Shown: piece after piece, positions 7,569 through 16,301 of the stretch
Layout: every line of letters starts with the position of its first letter
Numbering within the stretch: position 1 is the first letter of the stretch
Assembly: GCA_040754815.1 (NCBI GenBank)
Contig: JBFMBX010000003.1
Location: 1 to 64,000 of the forward strand
DNA length: 64,000 nt
Direction: 5' to 3'
Source: Bellilinea sp040754815
Lineage (GTDB): Bacteria; Chloroflexota; Anaerolineae; Anaerolineales; Anaerolineaceae
Notes under the pieces: model-generated
The model's input: the letters and a program-made list of their open reading frames with translations, nothing else
Told to the model about the DNA's origin: nothing
The model's database searches: none
Translations under genes and position numbers: made by a program

Positions 7569-7606
7569 TCATTAAACTTGAAAGAAAACGAAGGAGCAGC
7601 ATTCAA

Positions 7607-8386
7607 ATGACCGATGAACTAATCATTCGCAACCTGAGAGTGAGCATCGAAGGTAAAGAAATCCTCAAGGGGCTTAACCTGACCCTCCCGAAAGGCGAAG
7701 TCCATGCCATTATGGGGCCGAATGGAACAGGTAAATCTACGCTGGCCTATACCCTGATGGGGCATCCGGCTTATGAAGTGACGGAAGGAGAAGTAATCTT
7801 CAAGGGTCAGAATATTCTTGAGCTGGAACCGGATGAAAGAGCCCGTTTGGGCATCTTCCTCGCTTTTCAATATCCGGTGGCTATTCCCGGTGTGACTGTG
7901 GCAAATTTCCTGCGCACGGCTTTGAACGCGCGACGACGAGCCGTGAATCCGGAAGATAAGGGTATTCCCATTCCTGAATTTCGCAAGATGCTCAAAGCAA
8001 AAATGGAGCTTTTGAAGGTTGACCAATCATTTGCCGGCCGCTATTTGAATGATGGCTTTTCGGGTGGTGAAAAGAAACGGGCAGAAATTTTACAAATGGC
8101 AGTGCTTCAACCTGAAATTGCTATTCTGGATGAAACCGACTCCGGGCTGGATATTGACGCCTTACGGATTGTGGCAGAAGGTGTGAATGCGTTACGGGGT
8201 GAGAATTTGGGCGTGATGGTGATCACCCATTATCAGCGCATTCTCAATTACATACGACCGGATGTGGTTCATGTGATGATGGACGGCCGGATCGTTGAAA
8301 CTGGCGATGCCGATCTTGCCTTGCATCTGGAAGAGCATGGCTACGATTGGGTGCGTGAAAAGGTGGATAACGGCACGCCTGCTTGA
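7607..8386 (+). CDS. sufC: Fe-S cluster assembly ATPase SufC
   Basis: ABC-type ATPase of the SufBCD scaffold. 259 aa with Walker A GPNGTGKST, the SufC-specific signature SGGEKKRAEILQMA and Walker B AILDETDSGLDIDAL, where the Asp-Ser-Gly-Leu-Asp motif separates SufC from transporter ATPases. It is the first gene after the suf promoter, with AAGGAG 10 nt from the ATG. SufB starts 31 nt downstream. Acts in the cytoplasm to drive cluster assembly on SufB-SufD. Confidence 0.98.
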   Translation: MTDELIIRNLRVSIEGKEILKGLNLTLPKGEVHAIMGPNGTGKSTLAYTLMGHPAYEVTEGEVIFKGQNILELEPDERARLGIFLAFQYPVAIPGVTVANFLRTALNARRRAVNPEDKGIPIPEFRKMLKAKMELLKVDQSFAGRYLNDGFSGGEKKRAEILQMAVLQPEIAILDETDSGLDIDALRIVAEGVNALRGENLGVMVITHYQRILNYIRPDVVHVMMDGRIVETGDADLALHLEEHGYDWVREKVDNGTPA

Positions 8387-8417
8387 ATTTGGATTAGCGG
8401 TTAAATCGGAGGTTGTG

Positions 8418-9830
8418 ATGACAGGAGATCCGCAAACTGGCTTTTTGGAAGAATTGGGACAATATCGTTACGGGTTTCAGGACCCGGATGTTTCGATTTT
8501 CAAAACCCGTAAGGGGCTGGACGAAGAGGTTGTCCGACAAATTTCGGCGATGAAAGGCGAGCCGGAATGGATGCTTCAGTTTCGCCTCAAGGCGCTAAAA
8601 CACTTTTTGCAACGCCCCATGCCGACATGGGGGGCCGATCTTTCCAGTTTAAATCTGGATGAGATTGTTTACTACGTAAAACCGGCAGAAATGGCCGGAC
8701 GCTCGTGGGATGAAGTACCCGCAACCATTAAACAAACTTTTGAACGGTTAGGCATTCCGGAGGCCGAGCAGAAGTTTCTCGCTGGTGTTGGTGCCCAGTA
8801 TGAATCGGAAATGGTGTATCACAGCATTCAGGAACACCTCGAAAAACAGGGTGTTATCTTCCTGAGCATTGAAGATGGCTTACGTCAGCATCCTGATCTG
8901 TTCAAGCAATACTTCGGCACGGTGATTCCGATTGAAGACAACAAGTTTGCTGCGTTGAACAGTGCTGTATGGTCGGGCGGTTCATTCGTATATGTCCCCA
9001 AAGGGGTGAAGGTGGATTTGCCCTTGCAGGCATATTTTCGCCTGAATGTAGCCAATATTGGACAGTTCGAGCGAACTTTGATCATCGCCGATGAAGGTGC
9101 ACAGGTGCACTATGTGGAAGGCTGCACAGCCCCTCAATATACGACCGATTCGTTCCACAGCGGTGTGATTGAAATTGTGGTCAAGAAGGGGGCACGCGTG
9201 CGCTATACGACCATTCAGAATTGGTCCACCAATGTGTACAACCTTGTCACGCAGCGGGCAATCGTCGAAGAAGAAGGCACGATGGAATGGGTTGACTGCA
9301 ATCTGGGGTCTAAGGTGACCATGAAATACCCATCCTGCTACCTGATGGGACCGCGGGCGCATGGCGAGATTCTTTCCATGGCGTTCGCCGGCCCGGGGCA
9401 ATGGCAGGATGCGGGTGGTAAAGTGATTCACTTTGCACCCCATACCAGCAGTAAAATCACTTCAAAATCCATCAGCAAAGGCGGCGGACGTGCCTCTTAC
9501 CGTGGTCTGTTGAAGGTTTATAAAGGTGCAGAGGATGTGCGCTCGAACGTCGTATGCGATGCCCTGCTGCTTGATCCGCAGTCCCGTTCGGATACCTATC
9601 CCTATATTGAGATTGATGAACAGGATGTGACCATCGGGCATGAGGCCTCGGTTTCCAAAGTCGGTGAGGAGCAGCTCTTCTACCTGATGAGCCGTGGGCT
9701 GAGTGAAGAAGAAGCAACCACGATGGTGGTATCCGGTTTCATTGAGCCTTTGGTGAAAGAACTGCCGATGGAATATGCTGTGGAGATGAATCGGTTGATT
9801 CAACTCCAAATGGAAGGCTCAATTGGGTAA
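8418..9830 (+). CDS. sufB: Fe-S cluster assembly scaffold SufB
   Basis: 470-aa scaffold protein of the SufBCD complex. Recognisable segments are VYYVKPAEMAGRSWDEVP near the N-terminus, NKFAALNSAVWSGGSFVYVPKGV, EGCTAPQYTTDSFHSGVIE with the conserved Cys, the beta-helix core, and the C-terminal GFIEPLVKELPMEYAVEMNRLI. The frame is open from 8295, but ATG 8418 has a strong GGAGG and gives the family's usual length; the extra 41 codons overlap sufC and read as non-coding. Confidence 0.97.
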   Translation: MTGDPQTGFLEELGQYRYGFQDPDVSIFKTRKGLDEEVVRQISAMKGEPEWMLQFRLKALKHFLQRPMPTWGADLSSLNLDEIVYYVKPAEMAGRSWDEVPATIKQTFERLGIPEAEQKFLAGVGAQYESEMVYHSIQEHLEKQGVIFLSIEDGLRQHPDLFKQYFGTVIPIEDNKFAALNSAVWSGGSFVYVPKGVKVDLPLQAYFRLNVANIGQFERTLIIADEGAQVHYVEGCTAPQYTTDSFHSGVIEIVVKKGARVRYTTIQNWSTNVYNLVTQRAIVEEEGTMEWVDCNLGSKVTMKYPSCYLMGPRAHGEILSMAFAGPGQWQDAGGKVIHFAPHTSSKITSKSISKGGGRASYRGLLKVYKGAEDVRSNVVCDALLLDPQSRSDTYPYIEIDEQDVTIGHEASVSKVGEEQLFYLMSRGLSEEEATTMVVSGFIEPLVKELPMEYAVEMNRLIQLQMEGSIG

Positions 9831-9881
9831 GACGGTTGAAGTCGGATTAGAAAAACAACGAAAAGAGGATTGAAGAACGTT

Positions 9882-11240
9882 ATGACCAGCGAAACTCCGA
9901 AAATCGTCACCCGCGAAAGAAGACGAGAAGAAACTGCTGTAAAGGAGTTTGCCTTTACCGCGGAAATGGTGCGTACTGCAGGATTGAGTGAGTTCCTTCG
10001 AGAATACCGTTTGCAGGCCTGGCAGACCTATCAAACTCTCCCCATGCCCACCACAAAGGACGAGGCCTGGCGGCGTACGGATCTGCACGGGATGGAAGCG
10101 GATAAATTTCACTTGCCGGAGCGTGAGGCTTACCTCGATCTGGCACCTCTGCCTGAAGTATTAATGAAACCGATTGCCGATGGGGAGCACGGCGGCCAGG
10201 TGTTGCTGATGCCGGGTGGCAGCCAGATTTCACTTTCTGCCGAACTGGCTGAGAAAGGTGTGGTTTTTACCGACCTGCAGACTGCCGAGGAAAAATATCC
10301 GCATCTGCTGGAAATGGTGCTGAACAAAGTGGTGAAACCCGCTGAGGGTAAATTTGCAGCCTTAGCGGCTGCTCTGGCTCAAACCGGTGTGTTACTGTAT
10401 GTGCCTCGGAATGTTGAAATTGATCAACCGCTCCACAGTCTGCTATGGGGCCCCGGGGTGCATTTGGCCCACATTTCCCACATTATTGTCTGGCTGGAAG
10501 AAGGTGCCCGGGCAACCTATGTGCATGAATATGCTTCACCTACCGAGGCAGGCCAAACCCTGCATGTGGGTCTGGTGGAGGTGCATGTTGGGGCGGGTGG
10601 AAACCTGCGCTTTGTTGAGCTGCAGTCATGGGGTGAAAATGTGTGGAACTTTACCCACGAGCGATCTCAGGTGGATCGAGATGGTAATCTCGACTGGATT
10701 TTTGGTGCGATGGGTGGCCAATTAACCAAAAATTTTGCCGATCTCGACCTGATCGGGCAGGGAGCAACCGGCCGCATGTCGGGATTCTACTTCACCGATG
10801 GTAAGCAACATTTGGATTACGATTCGCAGCAGAATCATCTGGCACCTAACACGACCAGCGATTTGCTCTTCAAGGGAGCACTGATTGACAGCAGCCGGGT
10901 TGTCTGGCAGGGTATGATTTATGTTGCCCCCGGTGCCCAAAAAACTGATGGTTATCAAGCCAATCGCAATCTGGTTCTCAGCCGCAACGCGCGCGCTGAT
11001 TCCATTCCCGGGCTGGAAATTTTGGCCGATGATGTGCGGTGCACGCATGGCGCCACCGTTGGAAAGATTGATCCGGAGCAGGTTTTTTACCTGATGGCAC
11101 GCGGTATCCCCAAAATTGATGCGGAGCGGTTGATCGTTGAAGGTTTCTTTGATCCCATCATGCAACGCATCCCCTTCGAAGGGGTTCGCGAACGCTTTCA
11201 GGAAGCCATTACCAGAAAGATGGAAGTTTATCACGGTTAG
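9882..11240 (+). CDS. sufD: Fe-S cluster assembly protein SufD
   Basis: 452-aa SufB paralogue forming the SufBC2D complex. It contains RTDLHG near the N-terminus (the WRRTD motif), LYVPRNVEIDQPLHSLLW, the beta-helix core, and the C-terminal segment ADDVRCTHGATVGKIDPEQVFYLMARGI with the conserved Cys-x-His, followed by GFFDPIMQRIP. I start at ATG 9882; an upstream in-frame TTG (9870) has its GAGG too close. The gene is followed by a strong hairpin. Confidence 0.95.
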   Translation: MTSETPKIVTRERRREETAVKEFAFTAEMVRTAGLSEFLREYRLQAWQTYQTLPMPTTKDEAWRRTDLHGMEADKFHLPEREAYLDLAPLPEVLMKPIADGEHGGQVLLMPGGSQISLSAELAEKGVVFTDLQTAEEKYPHLLEMVLNKVVKPAEGKFAALAAALAQTGVLLYVPRNVEIDQPLHSLLWGPGVHLAHISHIIVWLEEGARATYVHEYASPTEAGQTLHVGLVEVHVGAGGNLRFVELQSWGENVWNFTHERSQVDRDGNLDWIFGAMGGQLTKNFADLDLIGQGATGRMSGFYFTDGKQHLDYDSQQNHLAPNTTSDLLFKGALIDSSRVVWQGMIYVAPGAQKTDGYQANRNLVLSRNARADSIPGLEILADDVRCTHGATVGKIDPEQVFYLMARGIPKIDAERLIVEGFFDPIMQRIPFEGVRERFQEAITRKMEVYHG

Positions 11241-11271
11241 TTTGAACGAGTTTTCAATAAGCAGTAGTTCG

Positions 11272-11299
11272 CCCTTCCCGGAATGATTTCCGGGAAGGG
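11272..11299 (+). terminator. Perfect 12-bp hairpin downstream of sufD
   Basis: CCCTTCCCGGAA (11272-11283) pairs completely with 11288-11299 across a TGAT loop. There is no T-run after it, so it is more likely a processing or mRNA-stability element, or an inefficient terminator, that sets sufCBD apart from the sufS-sufU half. Confidence 0.6.
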
Positions 11300-11390
11300 T
11301 ATGCCCGTCTTATGCGCCAGAGCGCTCATTGGCCTTTTGTTTGTGATAAAATTAACTGATTGATCAAAAAATCAAGCTGGAGTTGTGTCT

Positions 11391-11684
11391 ATGGCAGGAG
11401 TTCCTTTTATTAACCCACCAGAACCTGAAACGAACTACGAAGTCGGGGACATCGTAGAGGTGTTTTGCGATCATGAAAAGGGCGGCCAGCGTGTTCGTGG
11501 TTGGTTAAAAGGAATTGTGGTGCAGGTTGACCCAAAGATGGTGGCCGTCCAATTCCGCACCAACGTCTTTTTAACGGACGGGTGGATGGTGCCGGATCAT
11601 ATTCTATGGTTTCCGCAAAATTCTCCGCATATTCGCTTCCCGGTCAAAAAGAGCACGCGGGCGGAGATCGCCAATCAGGATTAG
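11391..11684 (+). CDS. Conserved-looking hypothetical protein inside the suf operon
   Basis: 97-98 aa, unrecognised. The N-terminal part is rich in Pro (NPPEPETNYEVG), followed by a compact beta-rich region with GDIVEVFCDHEKGGQRVRGWLKG, VVQVDPKMVAVQF and DGWMVPDHILWFP, which reads like a small SH3/KOW-like barrel (inference from strand pattern only). One Cys-Asp-His cluster (residues around 25-27) could bind metal. GGAG lies 8 nt before ATG 11391; a GTG two codons earlier is possible. It sits between sufD and sufS on the same strand, so an accessory role in Fe-S assembly is possible but unproven. Confidence 0.75.
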   Translation: MAGVPFINPPEPETNYEVGDIVEVFCDHEKGGQRVRGWLKGIVVQVDPKMVAVQFRTNVFLTDGWMVPDHILWFPQNSPHIRFPVKKSTRAEIANQD

Positions 11685-11721
11685 AAAAAATAAATTAGCG
11701 GTGTAACAAAGGATTTTGACG

Positions 11722-12966
11722 ATGAATACCACGACAACTGAGCGGTTGGACATCTCAAAAATTCGTGCTGATTTTCCTATCCTCAAACGCGAAGTTGCAC
11801 CCGGTATCCCACTGGTGTATCTGGATTCGACTGCGACTTCTCAAAAACCGATTGCAGTGATGCAGGCGATGAATGATTACTATGAACGCTCGAACGCCAA
11901 CATTCACCGCGGTGTTCACACTTTGGCAGAGGAAGCAACCGCTCAGTATGAAGCGGCGCGGGAGAAAGTGGCCGTTTTTATTGGTGCAAATAAAAGCCGC
12001 GAAATCATTTTTGTTCGCAATACTACCGAGGCCATCAATCTGGTGGCTTTCAGCTGGGGACGTAAGTTTTTACAGCGCGGAGACCGGGTTCTATTGACCG
12101 AGATGGAACACCATTCCAATCTTGTGCCCTGGCAGATTCTGGCACAGGAAAAGGAATTGCAGCTGGATTTTGTTCCGGTGACCAGTGACGGCCTGCTGGA
12201 TTTGAACGACTACCAAAAGCTTCTCGAACTCAAACCGAAGGTGGTTGCCTTTACGCACATGTCGAACGTGCTGGGAACGATCAACCCGGTGGTTGAGATG
12301 ACCCGCATGGCGCACCAGGCAGGCGCGGTAGTTTTGGTAGATGGGGCTCAATCTGTGCCGCATTTACCGGTGAATGTTCAACATCTTGATGTGGATTTTC
12401 TGGCTTTTTCGGCCCATAAAATGCTGGGGCCGACCGGCATTGGAGCGCTATACGGTAAGGAAGAATTGCTGGAAAGTATGCCGCCATTTTTGGGTGGCGG
12501 TGACATGATTAAAAAAGTGTATCTACGCCAATTCACGCCGAATGAATTGCCCCACAAATTTGAAGCCGGCACACCCGCCATAGCGGAAGCCATTGGATTC
12601 AGCGCTGCTGTGGATTATTTATCCCGTGTAGGTATGGATCGAATCGCCGCCTACGAACACGAGATTATTCACTACGCCCTTGAAGCACTCAGTGAAATCG
12701 AAGGATTGAAGGTATACGGTCCATCGGCCGATCAGAAGGGGGGAGTGGCTTCTTTTACGATGCGGGGTATTCACCCGCATGATGTTTCGCAGATACTGGA
12801 CAGAGAAGGGATTGCGGTGAGAGCAGGGCATCACTGTGCCATGCCGCTGCATGAAAAATTTGGACTGCCGGCTACCACACGGGCGAGTTTTTATCTCTAC
12901 AACACGCGTGAAGAAGTGGATCACCTGGTGCGCGGGCTGGCAAAAGTGAAAAAGATATTTGGTTGA
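11722..12966 (+). CDS. sufS: Cysteine desulfurase SufS
   Basis: PLP enzyme that takes sulfur from cysteine for Fe-S assembly. 414 aa, group II. The PLP lysine is K233 (AFSAHKMLGPTG) and the catalytic cysteine C372 lies in RAGHHCAMPL, followed by the family segment TTRASFYLYNT. Start ATG 11722 has AAAGGA 8 nt upstream; an in-frame TTG two codons earlier is less likely. It pairs with the SufU-like gene 13 nt downstream, which is the usual sulfur acceptor in bacteria lacking SufE. Confidence 0.97.
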   Translation: MNTTTTERLDISKIRADFPILKREVAPGIPLVYLDSTATSQKPIAVMQAMNDYYERSNANIHRGVHTLAEEATAQYEAAREKVAVFIGANKSREIIFVRNTTEAINLVAFSWGRKFLQRGDRVLLTEMEHHSNLVPWQILAQEKELQLDFVPVTSDGLLDLNDYQKLLELKPKVVAFTHMSNVLGTINPVVEMTRMAHQAGAVVLVDGAQSVPHLPVNVQHLDVDFLAFSAHKMLGPTGIGALYGKEELLESMPPFLGGGDMIKKVYLRQFTPNELPHKFEAGTPAIAEAIGFSAAVDYLSRVGMDRIAAYEHEIIHYALEALSEIEGLKVYGPSADQKGGVASFTMRGIHPHDVSQILDREGIAVRAGHHCAMPLHEKFGLPATTRASFYLYNTREEVDHLVRGLAKVKKIFG

Positions 12967-12979
12967 AAGGCGGCTGAGA

Positions 12980-13378
12980 ATGGACGATCTCTACCGGGAA
13001 ATTATTATTGAGCGGTACAAAGAACCACTTTACCGCGGTGTGCTCGAGCCAAATGATATTTCATTCGAAGATGAGAATCCGCTGTGTGGAGATCACATCC
13101 GCATAGATTTGCGTGTAGATGAATCGCAGCGGGTTGTGGAGGCCGCTTTCAGCGGGCATGGGTGTGCCATCTCTCAAGCCTCGGCTGATTTGTTGTTGGA
13201 AAGTATTATCGGAAAAACACTGGATGAGATAAAGCAGTTGAATAAACAGGATGTGCTGGATTTGCTGGGGATTGAGCTGGGGCCGGTGCGTTTGAAATGC
13301 GCTCTGCTTCCTTTGAAGGTGGTCAAGGCGGGAGTATATGGACTGGGAGAAGCCAGTGATAGTCTTGTGGAGGGGTAA
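12980..13378 (+). CDS. sufU: SufU-like sulfur-transfer protein (IscU/NifU N-terminal family)
   Basis: 132-aa protein with the zinc/sulfur-binding residues C36 and D38 (NPLCGD), C62 (GHGCAIS) and C107 (RLKCALLPL), the order seen in Gram-positive SufU. In that family it accepts persulfide from SufS through zinc-ligand exchange rather than serving as the main scaffold. Start ATG 12980 gives the family N-terminus (LYREIIIERYKEP); upstream in-frame codons overlap sufS. Confidence 0.95.
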   Translation: MDDLYREIIIERYKEPLYRGVLEPNDISFEDENPLCGDHIRIDLRVDESQRVVEAAFSGHGCAISQASADLLLESIIGKTLDEIKQLNKQDVLDLLGIELGPVRLKCALLPLKVVKAGVYGLGEASDSLVEG

Positions 13379-13383
13379 AAGCT

Positions 13384-13722
13384 ATGGCTGAGCCAATTGA
13401 TTTGACCGACTATTCTTTTTACACGGTGGCTAAAGTGGACGAACTCCCACCGGGAGAGCGGTTATTTGTGGAAATTGGTGATATTTCCATTGTGGTTTTC
13501 AATATAGCGGGCAAATTGTATGCAATTGGGGATGTCTGTACTCATGACGATGGCCCTTTGGGAGATGGTGAATTAGACGGGCATGAGATCATTTGTCCCC
13601 GTCATGGCGCCCGCTTTGATGTTCGCAGCGGTAAGGTGCTTTCACTGCCCGCCGTGGTGGATATTCCGACCTATCCCGTGCGCATCACCGAGGATGACAT
13701 TGAAGTTGGGGTGCCTGATTGA
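13384..13722 (+). CDS. Rieske [2Fe-2S] ferredoxin (NirD/biphenyl-ferredoxin type)
   Basis: 112-aa soluble Rieske-fold protein. The cluster ligands are visible as C52-x-H54 (VCTHDDGPLGDG) and C71-x2-H74 (CPRHGARFD). There is no transmembrane segment or signal. It starts 5 nt after sufU and ends the suf operon before a strong terminator, so it may supply electrons for cluster assembly or be a client. This small-ferredoxin ending of suf operons is familiar from several phyla, but its role is not settled. Confidence 0.92.
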   Translation: MAEPIDLTDYSFYTVAKVDELPPGERLFVEIGDISIVVFNIAGKLYAIGDVCTHDDGPLGDGELDGHEIICPRHGARFDVRSGKVLSLPAVVDIPTYPVRITEDDIEVGVPD

Positions 13723-13731
13723 AAGTGACAA

Positions 13732-13767
13732 AAACCCGCTGCCTTTAGAGCAGCGGGTTTCTTTTTT
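13732..13767 (+). terminator. Intrinsic terminator of the suf operon
   Basis: AAACCCGCTGC (13732-13742) pairs perfectly with GCAGCGGGTTT (13750-13760) across a 7-nt loop and is followed by C and six T. The convergent PIG-L gene ends inside the T-run; A-rich sequence on the other side could make it act in both directions. Confidence 0.93.
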
Positions 13768-14428
13768 ATCCGTTATGGTTTTCCGGATTCAAAAATGCGC
13801 CTACAACGCGGAGAATGTCGAAGCCTTCGGCAAACGGCCGTTCGCAAATAGCACCGTTGCGAATGAGGGTGGAGCGGGTGATCTCTGGATCAAAGTAATA
13901 GCGGTTTTGGTAGGTTTTATACTGTTGCAACGCCTTAATCTTTTTCTCGACGGCCGTTTCACTGACTTCCACCAGAAAACTGGGAAAAAAACCGTAACTG
14001 CTGCGAATCACATCAAAACCAAGCACGGTTGTGCCGCGAAATGCGCGGAGAGCCTCTTCTGTAACGGTGGCGTGGTCTTGATGGATATCGGCTTTGGTAT
14101 GAACGAATATCAGATCCGGTTTGAAAGAACGGTTGATCTGGATGAGATATTCCAGAATTTCCTGGCGGTAGTGAGGAAAACGACGAGTCTCGAACTGACC
14201 GAGAATAGATTTTTCGGGTGGTATACCTAAAACCGCCATGGATTGATAGTGTTCTTCAACCAGATTTTTCAATTCCGGATTTTTCTGGTTGTCCGAAAGC
14301 GTGACGCAAAGGATATCCGTTTTATCCACAATCTGCGCCAGCAGCGCACCGCAGCCTATTTCGATGTCATCCGGGTGAGCTCCTAAAAAGAGCACACGCC
14401 GGCCGTAAAAAATCAGATCCTGTCCCAT
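13766..14428 (-). CDS. PIG-L/LmbE-family deacetylase
   Basis: 220-aa zinc-dependent N-acetyl hydrolase. The metal and catalytic motif is LGAHPDDIEIGCG near residue 18, and a second motif DIHQDHATVTEEAL holds further histidines. The family removes acetyl groups from GlcNAc-type sugars or similar small molecules. It overlaps nothing and starts 3 nt after the methyltransferase stop, so the two form a small operon, perhaps in glycan or small-molecule modification. The substrate cannot be deduced. Confidence 0.9.
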   Translation of the reverse strand: MGQDLIFYGRRVLFLGAHPDDIEIGCGALLAQIVDKTDILCVTLSDNQKNPELKNLVEEHYQSMAVLGIPPEKSILGQFETRRFPHYRQEILEYLIQINRSFKPDLIFVHTKADIHQDHATVTEEALRAFRGTTVLGFDVIRSSYGFFPSFLVEVSETAVEKKIKALQQYKTYQNRYYFDPEITRSTLIRNGAICERPFAEGFDILRVVGAFLNPENHNG

Positions 14429-14431
14429 AGG

Positions 14432-15232
14432 CTATTTGGTTGCCAGAATTCCGCCGACTACTTTGGTCATGATCAGTTTGCCTTCTTTCTCCAAGCGGCG
14501 GGTAGCAGTTTCTTCAATTTGAGACATGATGCGGTTGAAGTCGTCCTTATCCTGGAAGAAAGACTTCCACAGGCGGCGGTCTTCGGATAGTGAGGCGCGG
14601 GTGTATTCGATGAACGGTTCGACGGTTTCAAAAGTCAATGGATTTTCAAAAATGTGCAGTTCGGTTTTTGCAAAAGTGGCCTGAATGGTGGAATAAATCT
14701 CACTGGCATAACGTGAACTGCCCGGCATGGGGGGTATGGGTTTTTGTGTGGCTTCACGGATGATATCGTAAAAGAGCTTTTTATTATCCGGCATTGGACC
14801 GGTGGTGAACAAAACGCCGCCGGTTTTCAAGACGCGGTGCATTTCCCGTATGGTAAAGGGAATGTCCTCTGCATAATAAATGGCAAAGCAGCAGGAAACC
14901 AGATCGTATGTATTTTCTGGCAAGCTGAAGGTTTTATTAAAGTCCAGTTCCATGAATTTGACATTGGCGTTTCGGCGTTGGTTTTCCTGCATTGCCTGTT
15001 CCAACAACTCGCGGTTGACATCGCCGCCCAGAATATCAGCCTCACCTTCCAGGTGGTCGAAGTAAGAAAAGCATTGTTTGCCTGCTCCACAGCCGACATC
15101 CAGAATTTTTTGACCCTTTTTCAACGGAAGAATTTCCAGCATCCATTCATCTATATTTCGGCTGCCAAATTGAGAATGAATATCAATTCTCTTGAGCAAG
15201 TCTCTGGTGGTTTCCTGGTAGTCGTATTTCAT
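14432..15232 (-). CDS. Class I SAM-dependent methyltransferase
   Basis: About 266 aa with the Rossmann SAM-binding motif KILDVGCGAGKQC, the acidic strand end LGGDVN, and YDLVSCCFAIYYAED as motif post-II. Start at ATG 15232 (MKYDYQETTRD) is preceded by GAAAGGA; the longer frame to 15292 adds 20 residues that look non-coding. It is divergent from the zinc-ribbon gene and upstream of the PIG-L deacetylase. Substrate unknown. Confidence 0.87.
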   Translation of the reverse strand: MKYDYQETTRDLLKRIDIHSQFGSRNIDEWMLEILPLKKGQKILDVGCGAGKQCFSYFDHLEGEADILGGDVNRELLEQAMQENQRRNANVKFMELDFNKTFSLPENTYDLVSCCFAIYYAEDIPFTIREMHRVLKTGGVLFTTGPMPDNKKLFYDIIREATQKPIPPMPGSSRYASEIYSTIQATFAKTELHIFENPLTFETVEPFIEYTRASLSEDRRLWKSFFQDKDDFNRIMSQIEETATRRLEKEGKLIMTKVVGGILATK

Positions 15233-15285
15233 TTTTGTCCTTTCTTCCTGATTAGGATGGGGTAAGTATAAATGAAGTAAATAGA

Positions 15286-15315
15286 TTGTCAAGGATGTGA
15301 CCGAATCGGTATAAT
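15286..15315 (+). promoter_or_regulatory. Promoter abutting the start of the zinc-ribbon gene
   Basis: TTGTCA (15286-15291), 18 nt and TATAAT (15310-15315). The -10 ends 6 nt before ATG 15322, so the transcript should begin at the start codon itself; there is no Shine-Dalgarno sequence. Probable leaderless mRNA. Confidence 0.7.
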
Positions 15316-15321
15316 AAGACT

Positions 15322-16278
15322 ATGAATGGAACCAAACCCATGCAATCCATCCTCGCATTTTGGGCAAAAAGTTTGAACTGCCCGGTGTGTGGTCTGGTGG
15401 GGTTGGATATAATTCGGGAGCCGGGTGTGCCCGATTTACTTCATTGCCGGCAGTGTGAAACAGAATTTGAAGTTTCGGAACTCGGAGATCAAATCCGATT
15501 ACTTCAGTTTCCACACCTGTTAGGAATTGAATTATATGGGGTGTGGATGCCTTATGGTAAAGTTCGAGAAAAAATCCGAGAGAAACTCGAAAAAGAAAAT
15601 TTAAATCTGGCTTCATTGATTCCAGTAACCGGTGGTCAAAAAGTCATGCCGCAAACGACCATCGTTAACAAAGGTCATCGAGAGACCCATGAGTTGGCGG
15701 AACCTCCGGAACAGGCCGTTCAACAGGCCAGAAAATTGATGGATTTGGGAAATTCTCGCCGGGAAATTCGTTCGATTTTAGAAAAAGATCCCCAATTGAA
15801 TCCCCGCCAAATTGATCGGATCATGGAAATTATTGAAGAGCCGCAGCGGTCAAAAACACTGGTACGATTATTACTTATGGTACTGGTGGTGCTGGTTCTG
15901 GTGGTGATTGGATTGCTGCTTTATCCTACCGGTATTTTTAATCGAGCCATACTGGCAATTGGGGGTTTGATAAGCGGAGAGGAAATACCTCTGATTCCGC
16001 CAACCCCTTCGGTGGTCCAATATGCGAAGCAGGGCCGAGTTAATACTTGCCCTCCAACGGAGCAAGGTGCTGCAGCACTTTTTGGCGGGAGTGCCGATCA
16101 CTGGCGTTTTGACGGTAAAAACTGGATCTATACCGATGTCAGAGGGGTTCGAATTTATGTACCCGAGGGGCTTTCGGCCCGATACACCTATCTTACACCC
16201 ATGTTAGAATTCAAAACCGTCGAAGGCCCGGCTTTGATTGATCCGATTATGGCGGTTTCAATCGACTGTTACCAATAA
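15322..16278 (+). CDS. Zinc-ribbon membrane protein of unknown function
   Basis: 318 aa, not recognised beyond its parts. An N-terminal zinc ribbon has CPVC near residue 20 and CRQC near residue 40. A charged, helical cytoplasmic region follows with a short-linear repeat-like stretch (MDLGNSRREIRSILEKDPQLNPRQIDRIM read as a helical bundle), then one transmembrane helix (about residues 182-203, rich in Leu/Val) and an extracytoplasmic C-terminal domain of about 110 aa with two cysteines. The layout suggests a membrane sensor or scaffold. It is 23 nt upstream of a serine hydrolase and probably co-expressed. Confidence 0.75.
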   Translation: MNGTKPMQSILAFWAKSLNCPVCGLVGLDIIREPGVPDLLHCRQCETEFEVSELGDQIRLLQFPHLLGIELYGVWMPYGKVREKIREKLEKENLNLASLIPVTGGQKVMPQTTIVNKGHRETHELAEPPEQAVQQARKLMDLGNSRREIRSILEKDPQLNPRQIDRIMEIIEEPQRSKTLVRLLLMVLVVLVLVVIGLLLYPTGIFNRAILAIGGLISGEEIPLIPPTPSVVQYAKQGRVNTCPPTEQGAAALFGGSADHWRFDGKNWIYTDVRGVRIYVPEGLSARYTYLTPMLEFKTVEGPALIDPIMAVSIDCYQ

Positions 16279-16301
16279 TCCTGTTACTGCGATTCAGCCC
16301 A

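Noticed and set aside
8295..8417. 41-codon N-terminal extension of sufB
   Set aside because: It overlaps sufC, and ATG 8418 has a strong GGAGG and the usual SufB length.
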